Counted from the first letter of the stretch, positions 1 to 6,685 are shown. The stretch: 7,595 bases of DNA from an uncultured Ignavibacteriales bacterium (GCA_913053915.1 CAJXGP010000080.1:1-7595), one strand, 5' to 3'. Notes: generated by a model from the sequence alone, not told the origin. Numbers and translations are program-made.

Positions 1-2
1 GA

Positions 3-827
3 GTAGGTTTTGTAAGCGGTACACAATGGGACGGTACAAATGTAGGGGATTATTCATTTGCTTCAGGTCATAACACAACCGCAAGCGGTAATAATTCAAC
101 AGCGATGGGGTATCTCACAACCGCAAACTCTGGTAATTCAACAGCGATGGGCACTTACGTTTCAACTAATGCTAAGTTTGGTTCTTTTATAATCGGGGAT
201 AATTCTACACTTACAATAGCTAACTCTACCGCAACCAATCAAATGATGATGAGGTTTGCGGGAGGTTATGTGTTTTACACTAACAGTGGTTTAAGTGCTG
301 CTGCATATTTAAATAACGGACAAAGTAGCTGGTCAACTACCTCAGACTCCACAAAAAAATATGCGTTTCTACCGGTTAACGGGGAAAGTGTATTAAATAA
401 AATTAGCAAATTTAATTTAAGAAGCTGGAGTTATAAAGGACAGGACAAAAAGTATTTTCGCCATTACGGTCCAATGGCACAAGAGTTTTTTGTTGCATTC
501 GGTCACGATAAATACGGTATTGCCGGAAACGACACAACTATAGCTCAAGCTGATTTTGAAGGAATAAATTTAACAGCTATTCACGCCTTGATAAAAAGAA
601 CGGATGAGTTAAAAAGTGTTCAGAATGAATTGAAAACCAAAACAGAAGTATTAGCATTATTAAAACAGAAGGTTAGTGAACAGCAAAACCAACTTGCAAT
701 GCAGCAAAAACAAATTAAAGAGTTAAATAAAATGAAAACAGAATTTGCAGTATTCAAACAAGCAGTTGAAAAATTATTAATAAATAAAAATGCTGACTCA
801 AAAATAAAATTAACAATGAATAAGTAA
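3..827 (+). CDS. Surface fibre-like protein with YadA-type head repeats and C-terminal S74 chaperone domain (5' partial)
   Basis: The reading frame is open from the window edge (first full codon at 3), so the N-terminus and any signal peptide are missing; 274 residues are visible. Residues about 18-62 show 14-residue head repeats with the core NSTAMG, typical of trimeric YadA-like beta-roll adhesins. From about residue 114 comes a peptidase S74 (intramolecular chaperone/ICA, tail-fibre) domain: the SDxxxK start (S114, D115, K119), then PVNGESVLNKI, a W-Y strand, RHYGPMAQEF and AFG, ending in a GINLTAIHAL helix. In this family the domain trimerises the fibre and may cleave itself at that Ser with help from the Lys; both residues are present, so self-cleavage is possible. 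Residues about 200-258 form a Gln/Lys/Leu-rich coiled coil, as expected of a trimer. The gene lies 17 bp before the T9SS-substrate gene, suggesting co-transcription. The biological role (adhesin or other surface fibre) is inferred. The S74 call is firm. Confidence 0.88.
   Translation, partial: VGFVSGTQWDGTNVGDYSFASGHNTTASGNNSTAMGYLTTANSGNSTAMGTYVSTNAKFGSFIIGDNSTLTIANSTATNQMMMRFAGGYVFYTNSGLSAAAYLNNGQSSWSTTSDSTKKYAFLPVNGESVLNKISKFNLRSWSYKGQDKKYFRHYGPMAQEFFVAFGHDKYGIAGNDTTIAQADFEGINLTAIHALIKRTDELKSVQNELKTKTEVLALLKQKVSEQQNQLAMQQKQIKELNKMKTEFAVFKQAVEKLLINKNADSKIKLTMNK
74..151 (+). repeat. Two tandem 42-bp head-repeat units
   Basis: Two stretches, 74-109 and 116-151, are nearly identical and offset by exactly 42 bp. 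They share CACAACCGCAA at the left and an identical 18-base block TAATTCAACAGCGATGGG (92-109 and 134-151). Each unit encodes a 14-residue YadA-head repeat with NSTAMG. A weaker related unit precedes them (SFASGHNTT). The nucleotide identity, not only protein similarity, suggests recent duplication or gene conversion of head units. Confidence 0.8.
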
Positions 828-832
828 ACAAA

Positions 833-837
833 AGAGG
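833..837 (+). promoter_or_regulatory. Ribosome binding site of the T9SS-substrate gene
   Basis: AGAGG lies 7 bases before the ATG at 845, in the short gap after the S74 gene. It supports this ATG as the start and suggests translation from a shared transcript. Confidence 0.55.
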
Positions 838-844
838 CGGCAAA

Positions 845-2251
845 ATGAAAATAAAAAATGGTATTAAAACAATACCGATAGTCTGTCTATTATTGTTTAC
901 GTCAATTTCTGTTTACGGACAAGGGCTGACAATTGGTACGGGAACTACAACACTCACTCTCGGTAGTAGCACAACTTTCAGTTTAAGCGGTAACTGGACG
1001 GATAACGGCACCTTTACAGCCGGCACGGGCAGCACGGTTATTTTTAACGGAGCCTCCGGTAATCAAACAATAACCGGCACGGAAACCTTTAATAATCTAA
1101 CAATTAACAAAGCAGCCGGTAATGTGGTGCTTGCAAATAACATAAATGTAAACGGCACATTAACTTGTACAAGCGGTAACTTGGATGTAAATAATTATAA
1201 TTGCAGTCTCGGCGCTTCCGCAACTTTAAGTGAAACTTCAAGCAATGAAGTAATGAACGGCACAATATCAATTGACAAAAAACTTAATGCACCATCATCA
1301 TTTAATGCCGGAAATCTGGGCGCAGAAATAACAAGTACTGCAGATTTAGGGACCACAACAATTACAAGAGGAAGTGCGGTTCAAACAGCCAACGGAAATA
1401 ATAGTATAAGAAGGTATTTCGATATTACTCCGACAACAAATACCGGGTTAAACGCCACATTAGTATTTCATTATTATACTTCTGAGTTACTCGGACTTAC
1501 AGAATCAACATTAAGTTTATTCAAATCAACAGACGGAGGAACGACCTGGACAAATGAAGGAGGAACTGTAAATACAACTGCGCATACTGTAACATTAAGC
1601 GGTATTGCTTCTTTTTCACGTTGGACAGTAGGCTCAACCACTTCGCCACTTCCCGTAGAACTAACATCCTTTTCAGCCTCAGTAAACGAAAACACAGTTA
1701 AATTAAATTGGCAGACTGCAACGGAAGTAAACAATTACGGTTTTGAGATTCAGCGAGCTTTATCTTCTACTACGCCAGGTCAAGACGAATGGGAAAAGAT
1801 TGGTTTTGTAAACGGAGCCGGAAATAGTAATTCTCCTAAATATTATACATTTAGCGATAAAAACGCTATGGGCGGCAGCAGTTTTGATTATAGATTAAAA
1901 CAAATAGATGTAGATGGTAAATATAAATATTCTGATGTAGTTAATGTAAAAATAACGCCCGGTAAATTTTCATTAAACCAAAATTATCCTAATCCGTTTA
2001 ATCCGAGTACAGCAATAAAGTATGAGATACCAGCATTTGTTGGTGACGCAAAGTTTGCGTCCCCTACAAACGTAACGCTTAAAGTTTACGATGTTTTGGG
2101 CAGAGAAGTAGCAACACTTGTAAACAAAGAACAATCAGTCGGAAATTATAGAGTTACTTTTGATGCTTCAACATTTGCGAGCGGAGTTTACTTTTATAGA
2201 ATAATTGCGGGTAGTTTTGTGCAGACAAAAAAGATGTTATTATTGAAATAA
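845..2251 (+). CDS. Secreted beta-rich protein with T9SS type A sorting domain
   Basis: A complete 468-residue protein. Residues 1-25 form a signal peptide (basic start, hydrophobic core CLLLFTS, likely cut after VYG before Q26). Residues about 27-265 are rich in Gly, Thr, Ser and Asn, with short repeated beta strands (FNNLTINKAAG, NGTLTCTSGNLDV), resembling a beta-helix or filamentous surface domain; no catalytic motif was recognised. Residues 269-372 begin LPVELTSFSAS and continue VKLNWQTATEVNNYGFEIQR, the Fn3-like module that often precedes T9SS tails. Residues 375-468 are the type A sorting domain: NYPNPFNPST, then VYDVLGREVATLVN, GVYFYR and the terminal KKMLLLK. In this family the tail directs outer-membrane export through T9SS and surface attachment or release. 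About nine extra residues sit between IP396 and VTLKVYD, encoded by a palindrome (see 2036-2070). Likely co-transcribed with the upstream fibre gene. Function beyond a secreted/surface protein is unknown. Confidence 0.9.
   Translation: MKIKNGIKTIPIVCLLLFTSISVYGQGLTIGTGTTTLTLGSSTTFSLSGNWTDNGTFTAGTGSTVIFNGASGNQTITGTETFNNLTINKAAGNVVLANNINVNGTLTCTSGNLDVNNYNCSLGASATLSETSSNEVMNGTISIDKKLNAPSSFNAGNLGAEITSTADLGTTTITRGSAVQTANGNNSIRRYFDITPTTNTGLNATLVFHYYTSELLGLTESTLSLFKSTDGGTTWTNEGGTVNTTAHTVTLSGIASFSRWTVGSTTSPLPVELTSFSASVNENTVKLNWQTATEVNNYGFEIQRALSSTTPGQDEWEKIGFVNGAGNSNSPKYYTFSDKNAMGGSSFDYRLKQIDVDGKYKYSDVVNVKITPGKFSLNQNYPNPFNPSTAIKYEIPAFVGDAKFASPTNVTLKVYDVLGREVATLVNKEQSVGNYRVTFDASTFASGVYFYRIIAGSFVQTKKMLLLK
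2036..2070. repeat. 35-bp near-perfect inverted repeat inserted in frame in the sorting domain
   Basis: Two 17-base arms (2036-2052 and 2054-2070) around a single central G at 2053 match at 15 of 17 positions; the inner GACGCAAA/TTTGCGTC is perfect. It encodes F398 to T408 (core GDAKFASPT), placed in the loop between the IP of the first strand and VTLKVYD. My recollection of type A tails is that about four residues usually fill this gap, so this looks like an insertion of about nine codons. It may be a small mobile palindromic repeat tolerated inside a coding region, comparable in concept to Rickettsia palindromic elements. That interpretation is inference. Confidence 0.75.
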
Positions 2252-2298
2252 TATTATGAGACTTCTGAAATATTCAAAATATCATTCCCGTGAACTTG

Positions 2299-2313
2299 TC
2301 CACCTCTAGTGGA
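2299..2313. repeat. Small inverted repeat
   Basis: TCCAC and GTGGA (2299-2303, 2309-2313) flank a 5-base loop. It lies about 50 bp after the T9SS-substrate gene but has no T-tract on either side, so it is not a convincing intrinsic terminator. It may be part of a degenerate intergenic repeat. Confidence 0.3.
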
Positions 2314-2376
2314 AACCTGTCCGTAGTACTTTGGAAGGCGGGCGGAAATCCAATTAGTTTTGTAGTAGCTCCCCAG

Positions 2377-2393
2377 TTGCCTGCCGAAGGCAA
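2377..2393. repeat. GC-rich hairpin TTGCCT-N5-AGGCAA in AT-rich gap
   Basis: Six-base arms (2377-2382 and 2388-2393) flank GCCGA. The surrounding block, roughly 2325-2393, is noticeably richer in G and C than the AT-rich neighbourhood (for example GGAAGGCGGGCGG at 2331-2343). This suggests a dispersed palindromic repeat rather than native spacer. No T-run follows, so a terminator role is unlikely. Confidence 0.4.
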
Positions 2394-2438
2394 GTTAGTT
2401 GGAATTGTATATGTAATTCGAGGACAAAATTCTGCAGG

Positions 2439-2471
2439 TATTTTCCATTTATTCTATCTTACCATTTATTC
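2439..2471 (-). repeat. Imperfect 17/16-bp tandem duplication disrupting the transposase relic
   Basis: On the - strand, GAATAAATGGTAAGATA (2471-2455) is followed directly by GAATAAATGGAAAATA (2454-2439). The two copies differ by one indel and one substitution. The duplication creates the in-frame TAA and shifts the downstream frame, which explains why the integrase motif is interrupted. Confidence 0.6.
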
Positions 2472-2582
2472 CTTGAAGAGGACGTTCATTATTATAATAA
2501 TATAAATATAATTCCCACATTAGGTAATCATCTGAGGTAAACCATTTAGATATTCGCTCAATAAATAATGCAAATTTTCATT

Positions 2583-2611
2583 TTGTAAGACTCAAAGAAA
2601 ATAGTTATTAT
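2583..2611 (+). promoter_or_regulatory. Candidate sigma-70-like promoter for the sensor kinase
   Basis: TTGTAA (2583-2588) and TATTAT (2606-2611) are separated by 17 bases, and the second box ends 38 bases before the ATG at 2650. The boxes match TTGACA and TATAAT at four and five of six positions. In such AT-rich DNA chance matches are common, and the housekeeping promoter of this lineage may differ, so this is only a candidate. Confidence 0.33.
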
Positions 2612-2649
2612 AAAAAGAAAAAATAAAATTTATTCCACTATTTAAGAAA

Positions 2650-5649
2650 ATGTTTATAAAACAATTATTGATAATACTATTATTAACCCAAGTTTTATTT
2701 CCAATAAACCCTTCAACTAAAAATTTAAAAAATATAAAAAAACAGTTTGAGCTAAACTCAAAGAACTATATTGTAAGTCAATTGTTAACCGGTTACCGTA
2801 TATACGATTTTGTTAAAGACAAAGAGGGATTTATGTGGATTGCCACAAATAAAGGGTTGATAAGGTATGACGGTAATAACATTAAATTATTTAATGAACA
2901 AAATGTGAAATATTTACAAGGGGGTGTAATATCAGACCTAATATTTGCAAAAGATAATAAATTATTTTTTTTAAATGGATTTAATATTCTGCAAAAAGAT
3001 AATAATAATAATTTTAACTTATTAAAAATTGATGTTAACAATTTTATGCAACCCTCGAGTATGAAAATGGATAATGCGGATACTTTGTGGATTGGAACTT
3101 TGCGAAGTGGATTGTATAAATTTATTAACAATAAAATTGTTAAAGTAATTACAAAATCACCCTCCCCCAAAAAAAGAATTACACATTTAAATTTTGATAA
3201 TAAAAATAAATTATGGATTAGTGTAAATGGAGAAGGGATATATCTTTTAGAAAATGAAAAATATGTTGTCTTTCCGTGGAATGAAAAATTACCTTTTAAA
3301 AATATTAGAAGTGTTTTCTTTGATTCTGAGAATAGACTTTGGGTAGGAACAAATAAAGGCGTTATTGTTATTTATAATTATGACAGTGTAAAAAAATATT
3401 CCTATAAATTTATTACTAAGAAAATAATACGAACATTTGCTGAAGATGAAAATTTAAATATTTGGATGGGTTCGACTCAAAACGGCATTTTTATTTACAA
3501 TAAAGGTCAAATAATAAAATTTAATTTCGGTAATAAATTATCTGATAAAGGTATAATCAAAATTGCGACCTATGGTAAAGAAGTTTGGGTGGGAACCTTA
3601 AAGGGAGGGATTAATCTTTTAATAAAATCTCAAATACATTCATTAGGGATGAATAACGGTTTCAAAAACGATTATATAAATTCAGTTTATGAGGATAAAA
3701 ACGGAGAAATTTTAATAGGAACAAGAAAAGGAATTTACAAGCTTGAAAAACCATTAATATCTAATAGTGTAAAAAAACTTAAGATATTAGAAAATGAACA
3801 TATTTTTGCAATTAACAGGTCAAATGAAAATGAATTGATATTGGGTACAAGATATAACGGCTTGTTTATAATTGGAAAACATTCAATAAAAAATCACACA
3901 ATTGCAGACGGCTTAAAAAGCAATTTTGTAAGAGCTATTTATGTTGATAATGACGATTCTATTTGGATTGGTACTAATGCAGGGGGGGTATCAATATTAA
4001 AAGGAAATAAAATTGAAAATCTTAAAATTAAAAAGAATCTATCTAGCGATTTGATATCATTTATACATAAAAGTAAAGACGGTAAATATTGGATTGGAAC
4101 TTCCGGGGGCGGTGTTAATATTGTGGACAATAAAGGTAATGTTAAGTATCTAAATAAAACTAATGGATTAAAAGGTAATATAATATCATCAATTGCTGAA
4201 GATGATGCCGGAGATATTTGGCTTAGTATAAATGGGGGTGGATTAGCATTAATTAAGGACAATAAGATTCATACTTTTACAACTGCCGAAGGTCTTTATA
4301 CTAATACAATATTAAATATTCTTGTTGACAAGAATAAAAATATTTGGTGTTCAACTCCCTACGGTATTTTTAAAATAACAAAAAACTCAATAGATAATTA
4401 CCTTTCAGGAAAGGTTAGAGAAATAAAATATAGAAATTTTGATAAATCAGACGGAATGATTTCCGATAAAAGTACGGGAGCTTCTCCGCAAACAGCCTCT
4501 ATTACAAGTAAAGGAATATTATTATTTTCAACAATGTACGGTCTTGTACTAGTTAATCCAAATTCTATTTTTGAGGAAACAAATAAAATAAAACTGTACA
4601 TAGACAAAATTATTATTAATAATTCTAATTATAACCCGGAAGAAGTATATGCAATTTCACCAAACCCTGATAGGGTTGAATTTAGATTTGGCTTAATTGA
4701 TTTTAAAAACCCTTCTAAAGTAAACTATAAGTATAAACTTATCGGCTTTGATAAAAGTTGGATTGATTTAATGGGGAATAAAAATATAGTTTACACTCAT
4801 CTGCCTTACGGTAAATATAAATTAAAAATTATAGGTTTTGATAAAGGTAATAAGAAAAATCTTGTTTCCATTGAAAAAGAAATTTTTATTGAACCGTATT
4901 TTTGGGAAACACTAACATTTAGAATTATCTCTCCGATTTTGTTAATATTATTTCTAATCTTTTTAACCAAGTATATTGTTAACAAAAAACACGAAAGAAA
5001 AATAAAACTAATTGAAGCCGCATGTGCTCTTGAGAATGAAAGAATGAGGATCTCAAGAGATATGCACGACGAATTCGGATTAAGCTTAAGCAAGATTAAT
5101 TTACTTACTGAAATTGTAAAACAAAACATTTCCGATAAGATTAAAACAAATAAAATAATTAACGAAATTTCTTTAAGTGGGAGAAGTCTTGCTGAAAGCA
5201 TGGATGAAATTGTGTGGGCAGTAAATCCGAAAAATGACAGATTGGACAAGATGCTGTATTATTTAACAAATTTTTTTGAAAATTATCTGACGCTTACAAC
5301 TATCCAATTTAAGTATAAAATACCGGATGAAATTCCAAGTGTATTTGTTTCTGCAGAATTTAGACACAATATATTTTGCGTTATCAAAGAAGGAATCAAT
5401 AATTCAATAAAACATTCAGGTGCTTCTTTGATAGAATTGATTTTTGAATATAACGCACCTGAGTTAAATATATTGTTAATTGATAATGGAAAGGGAATAG
5501 ATAAAAACAAAATTTTTGAATTTAGAAACGGTATTAAAAACATGACTAAAAGAATTGATTTATTGGGGGGGAATTTAGAAATTAATAATGTTGATACAGG
5601 AGGAGTAAAGTTGGACATCCGGTTAACATTAAAAATGACACAAAAGTAG
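2650..5649 (+). CDS. Two-component sensor histidine kinase with double Reg_prop beta-propeller, Y_Y_Y domain and HisKA_3/HATPase core
   Basis: A 999-residue protein beginning with an apparent export signal (FIKQLLIILLLTQVLF). The sensor part carries blade motifs of the type (x)WIGTxxGG(x)(x)I, with the Trp (or equivalent) near residues 63, 105, 147, 189, 231, 272, 313, 355, 397, 439, 481, 524 and 566, and a last one near 625. The spacing is about 42 residues, giving about 14 blades and implying two seven-bladed propellers. A Y_Y_Y domain follows (about 665-745, with YKYKLIGFDKSW). One membrane segment covers about 759-777. The dimerisation domain has the HisKA_3 motif ERMRISRDMHDEFG with phospho-acceptor H806. 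The ATP-binding domain shows an N-box (E914, N918), DNGKG at 945-949 and a G2 region around N960-G961. All key residues are present. It should autophosphorylate and pass phosphate to the regulator encoded 37 bp downstream. Unlike hybrid HTCS proteins, it lacks fused receiver and AraC domains. The ligand is unknown; in Bacteroidota, similar propeller sensors often respond to polysaccharide fragments. No good Shine-Dalgarno precedes the ATG. Confidence 0.93.
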   Translation: MFIKQLLIILLLTQVLFPINPSTKNLKNIKKQFELNSKNYIVSQLLTGYRIYDFVKDKEGFMWIATNKGLIRYDGNNIKLFNEQNVKYLQGGVISDLIFAKDNKLFFLNGFNILQKDNNNNFNLLKIDVNNFMQPSSMKMDNADTLWIGTLRSGLYKFINNKIVKVITKSPSPKKRITHLNFDNKNKLWISVNGEGIYLLENEKYVVFPWNEKLPFKNIRSVFFDSENRLWVGTNKGVIVIYNYDSVKKYSYKFITKKIIRTFAEDENLNIWMGSTQNGIFIYNKGQIIKFNFGNKLSDKGIIKIATYGKEVWVGTLKGGINLLIKSQIHSLGMNNGFKNDYINSVYEDKNGEILIGTRKGIYKLEKPLISNSVKKLKILENEHIFAINRSNENELILGTRYNGLFIIGKHSIKNHTIADGLKSNFVRAIYVDNDDSIWIGTNAGGVSILKGNKIENLKIKKNLSSDLISFIHKSKDGKYWIGTSGGGVNIVDNKGNVKYLNKTNGLKGNIISSIAEDDAGDIWLSINGGGLALIKDNKIHTFTTAEGLYTNTILNILVDKNKNIWCSTPYGIFKITKNSIDNYLSGKVREIKYRNFDKSDGMISDKSTGASPQTASITSKGILLFSTMYGLVLVNPNSIFEETNKIKLYIDKIIINNSNYNPEEVYAISPNPDRVEFRFGLIDFKNPSKVNYKYKLIGFDKSWIDLMGNKNIVYTHLPYGKYKLKIIGFDKGNKKNLVSIEKEIFIEPYFWETLTFRIISPILLILFLIFLTKYIVNKKHERKIKLIEAACALENERMRISRDMHDEFGLSLSKINLLTEIVKQNISDKIKTNKIINEISLSGRSLAESMDEIVWAVNPKNDRLDKMLYYLTNFFENYLTLTTIQFKYKIPDEIPSVFVSAEFRHNIFCVIKEGINNSIKHSGASLIELIFEYNAPELNILLIDNGKGIDKNKIFEFRNGIKNMTKRIDLLGGNLEINNVDTGGVKLDIRLTLKMTQK

Positions 5650-5686
5650 CATATACAAAAAGAGAATAATTCGTTATATTTTTATT

Positions 5687-6325
5687 ATGTCAAGTAAGCA
5701 AAAGATAAAGGTTGCAATTGTTGAAGATAAAAAGGATATAAGAAATAACATTGAAATACTGTTAAATAATAGCGACAGTATTAAGTGCATAAAAACTTTT
5801 CCCAACTCTGAAACAGCAGTTGAACATATTCCCCGGTTAAAACCTGATGTAATTTTAATGGATCTAAACCTTCCGGGTAAATCGGGTATTGAATGTACTA
5901 AAATATTAAAATCAAAAATTCCGGAAACTCAGATAATAATTCTTACTATGTATAACGATAGCGAGATGGTTTACCAGGCACTAAGCTCAGGTGCATCAGG
6001 CTATTTGTTGAAAAGAACAACTTCCGAGCAGCTAATCGAATCAATTAAGGAAGTATTCAAAGGTGGTTCCCCTATGTCAATGGAGATCGCAAGAATGGTT
6101 GTTAATTCTTTTAGTAAAAAAGATAAAAATAAAAAAGTTGAGGAAAAGTTAACTAAAAGGGAGTGGGAAATTTTAGGACTTCTCTCTAAAGGAATGAAAT
6201 ACAAAGAAATAGGCGAGCAGTTATTTATTAGTGTTGAGACCGTTCGAAATCATTTAAGACATATCTACAGCAAACTCCATGTTAGATCAGGCACCGAAGC
6301 CGTATTAAAATATTTGAATAAATAA
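5687..6325 (+). CDS. NarL/FixJ-family response regulator (REC + LuxR-type HTH)
   Basis: A complete 212-residue protein. The receiver domain (about 7-125) has the acidic pair E13-D14, the phospho-acceptor D59 (ILMDLNLPG), T87 in ILTMY and K109 in YLLKR, so all residues for phosphorylation are present. The C-terminus (about 152-212) is a LuxR/GerE helix-turn-helix: LTKREWEILGLLSKGM, then KEIGEQLFISVETVRNHLRHIYSKL. HisKA_3-type kinases normally pair with this regulator class, and the gene starts 37 bp after the kinase, so this is very likely the cognate partner and a DNA-binding transcription factor. No strong Shine-Dalgarno is visible; the 5' gap is AT-rich and translation may rely on an A/U-rich leader. 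Target genes are unknown; the adjacent exported-protein genes are possible candidates by position only. Confidence 0.95.
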   Translation: MSSKQKIKVAIVEDKKDIRNNIEILLNNSDSIKCIKTFPNSETAVEHIPRLKPDVILMDLNLPGKSGIECTKILKSKIPETQIIILTMYNDSEMVYQALSSGASGYLLKRTTSEQLIESIKEVFKGGSPMSMEIARMVVNSFSKKDKNKKVEEKLTKREWEILGLLSKGMKYKEIGEQLFISVETVRNHLRHIYSKLHVRSGTEAVLKYLNK

Positions 6326-6358
6326 TCCTTACAAAATCAAATTACCTCCAAAGTAAAA

Positions 6359-6393
6359 TTGACACATTTGTGCTATTGTTCTGATAGTATTTG
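6359..6393 (+). promoter_or_regulatory. Candidate promoter upstream of the short exported ORF
   Basis: A perfect TTGACA box at 6359-6364 is followed 20 bases later by TAGTATTTG (6385-6393), one base longer than the Bacteroidota -7 element TANNTTTG. It lies in the 113-bp gap after the response regulator and 45 bp before the ATG at 6439, so the downstream genes may form a separate transcription unit. The spacing is imperfect for either promoter class. Confidence 0.3.
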
Positions 6394-6438
6394 GATTATA
6401 TATTTAATAAAAATCTAAAAATTATTAGATAGAATACA

Positions 6439-6651
6439 ATGAAAAATATTTTACTTGTTTTGATAATTACTATATCTGTAGTTGTCCAACTATCTAAACC
6501 AACCCCTGAAGCAGTGTACGGTGGTAGAATAAATGCCATTGCATCTATTCCATTAAACTCAATACAAGCAAGAGTATTTGTTTCAACAGAAAGTGCTAAT
6601 TCAATTTTTTATGCCGATATGACTACTGCAGATACATTTGAAAATAAATAA
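6439..6651 (+). CDS. Short exported protein of unknown function, possibly a truncated leader
   Basis: A 70-residue ORF starting with MKNILLVLIITISVVVQ, a clear hydrophobic signal or anchor segment, followed by EAVYGGRINAIASIPL and ARVFVSTESANSIFYAD. The latter has the strand pattern of a first propeller blade (an opening GGxINAIA, then RVFVSTxSxNSIFYAD). The ORF ends with ENK and a TAA, just 34 bp before the next gene, which carries its own signal peptide. It could be a genuine small secreted protein or the 5' remnant of a longer propeller protein whose remainder was lost or replaced. No frame continuing it was found downstream. The start is not supported by a clear Shine-Dalgarno, and the signal lacks a good AxA cleavage site. 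Function unknown. Confidence 0.55.
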   Translation: MKNILLVLIITISVVVQLSKPTPEAVYGGRINAIASIPLNSIQARVFVSTESANSIFYADMTTADTFENK

Positions 6652-6674
6652 TTAGACTGAAATAAATTATATAC

Positions 6675-6680
6675 AGAGGA
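6675..6680 (+). promoter_or_regulatory. Ribosome binding site of the NHL-like propeller gene
   Basis: AGAGGA lies 5 bases before the ATG at 6686. It is the best Shine-Dalgarno in the window and fixes the start of the 3'-partial gene. Confidence 0.6.
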
Positions 6681-6685
6681 TAATT

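Larger units (their letters stand above)
2274..2577 (-). pseudogene. Decayed C-terminal fragment of an integrase-core (rve-type) transposase
   Basis: Read on the - strand from 2577 to 2452, the frame gives about 42 residues, with IERISKWFTSDDYL, then YYNNERPLQGINGK, before a TAA at 2451-2449. The YNNERPxQGINGK block matches the well-known end of DDE integrase-core transposases (IS481/IS3-like: YNxERPHQGxNGKTPxE). A 17-base unit at 2471-2455 is repeated imperfectly as 16 bases at 2454-2439. Removing one copy restores a continuous frame reading QGINGK-IPAEF and going on for about 50 codons to a TGA at 2276-2274. A TGA directly upstream (2580-2578) and the absence of the DDE core show that only a relic remains. 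The tail after IPAEF (NLPSAGNW and onward) is not recognisable and may be derived from repeats. There are no clear terminal inverted repeats. Family assignment rests on one motif, so it is tentative. Confidence 0.55.

Noticed and set aside
74..151. CRISPR-like direct repeats
   Set aside because: Only two full copies, in frame in a coding region with 14-residue periodicity; they are protein repeats, not a CRISPR array.
1474..1734. 86-codon open frame on the - strand inside the T9SS-substrate gene
   Set aside because: It lies fully within a gene with recognised domains and shows no motif of its own; a shadow frame.
2258..2290. Possible terminator after the T9SS-substrate gene (ATATT-CAA-AATAT at 2268-2280)
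   Set aside because: The arms are only five A/T pairs with no following T-run, so it is indistinguishable from background in AT-rich DNA.
2290..2505. 71-codon open frame on the + strand starting with GTG
   Set aside because: It has no Shine-Dalgarno and ends in a low-complexity Ile run. It overlaps the better-supported antisense transposase relic and GC-rich repeat patch.
2793..5618. Several - strand open frames (up to 147 codons) across the sensor kinase
   Set aside because: They are antisense to well-supported propeller and kinase domains, and their Ile/Leu/Ser-rich content is what reverse reading of AT-rich DNA yields.
6001..6204. 67-codon - strand frame inside the response regulator
   Set aside because: Antisense to conserved REC/HTH codons; no motif.
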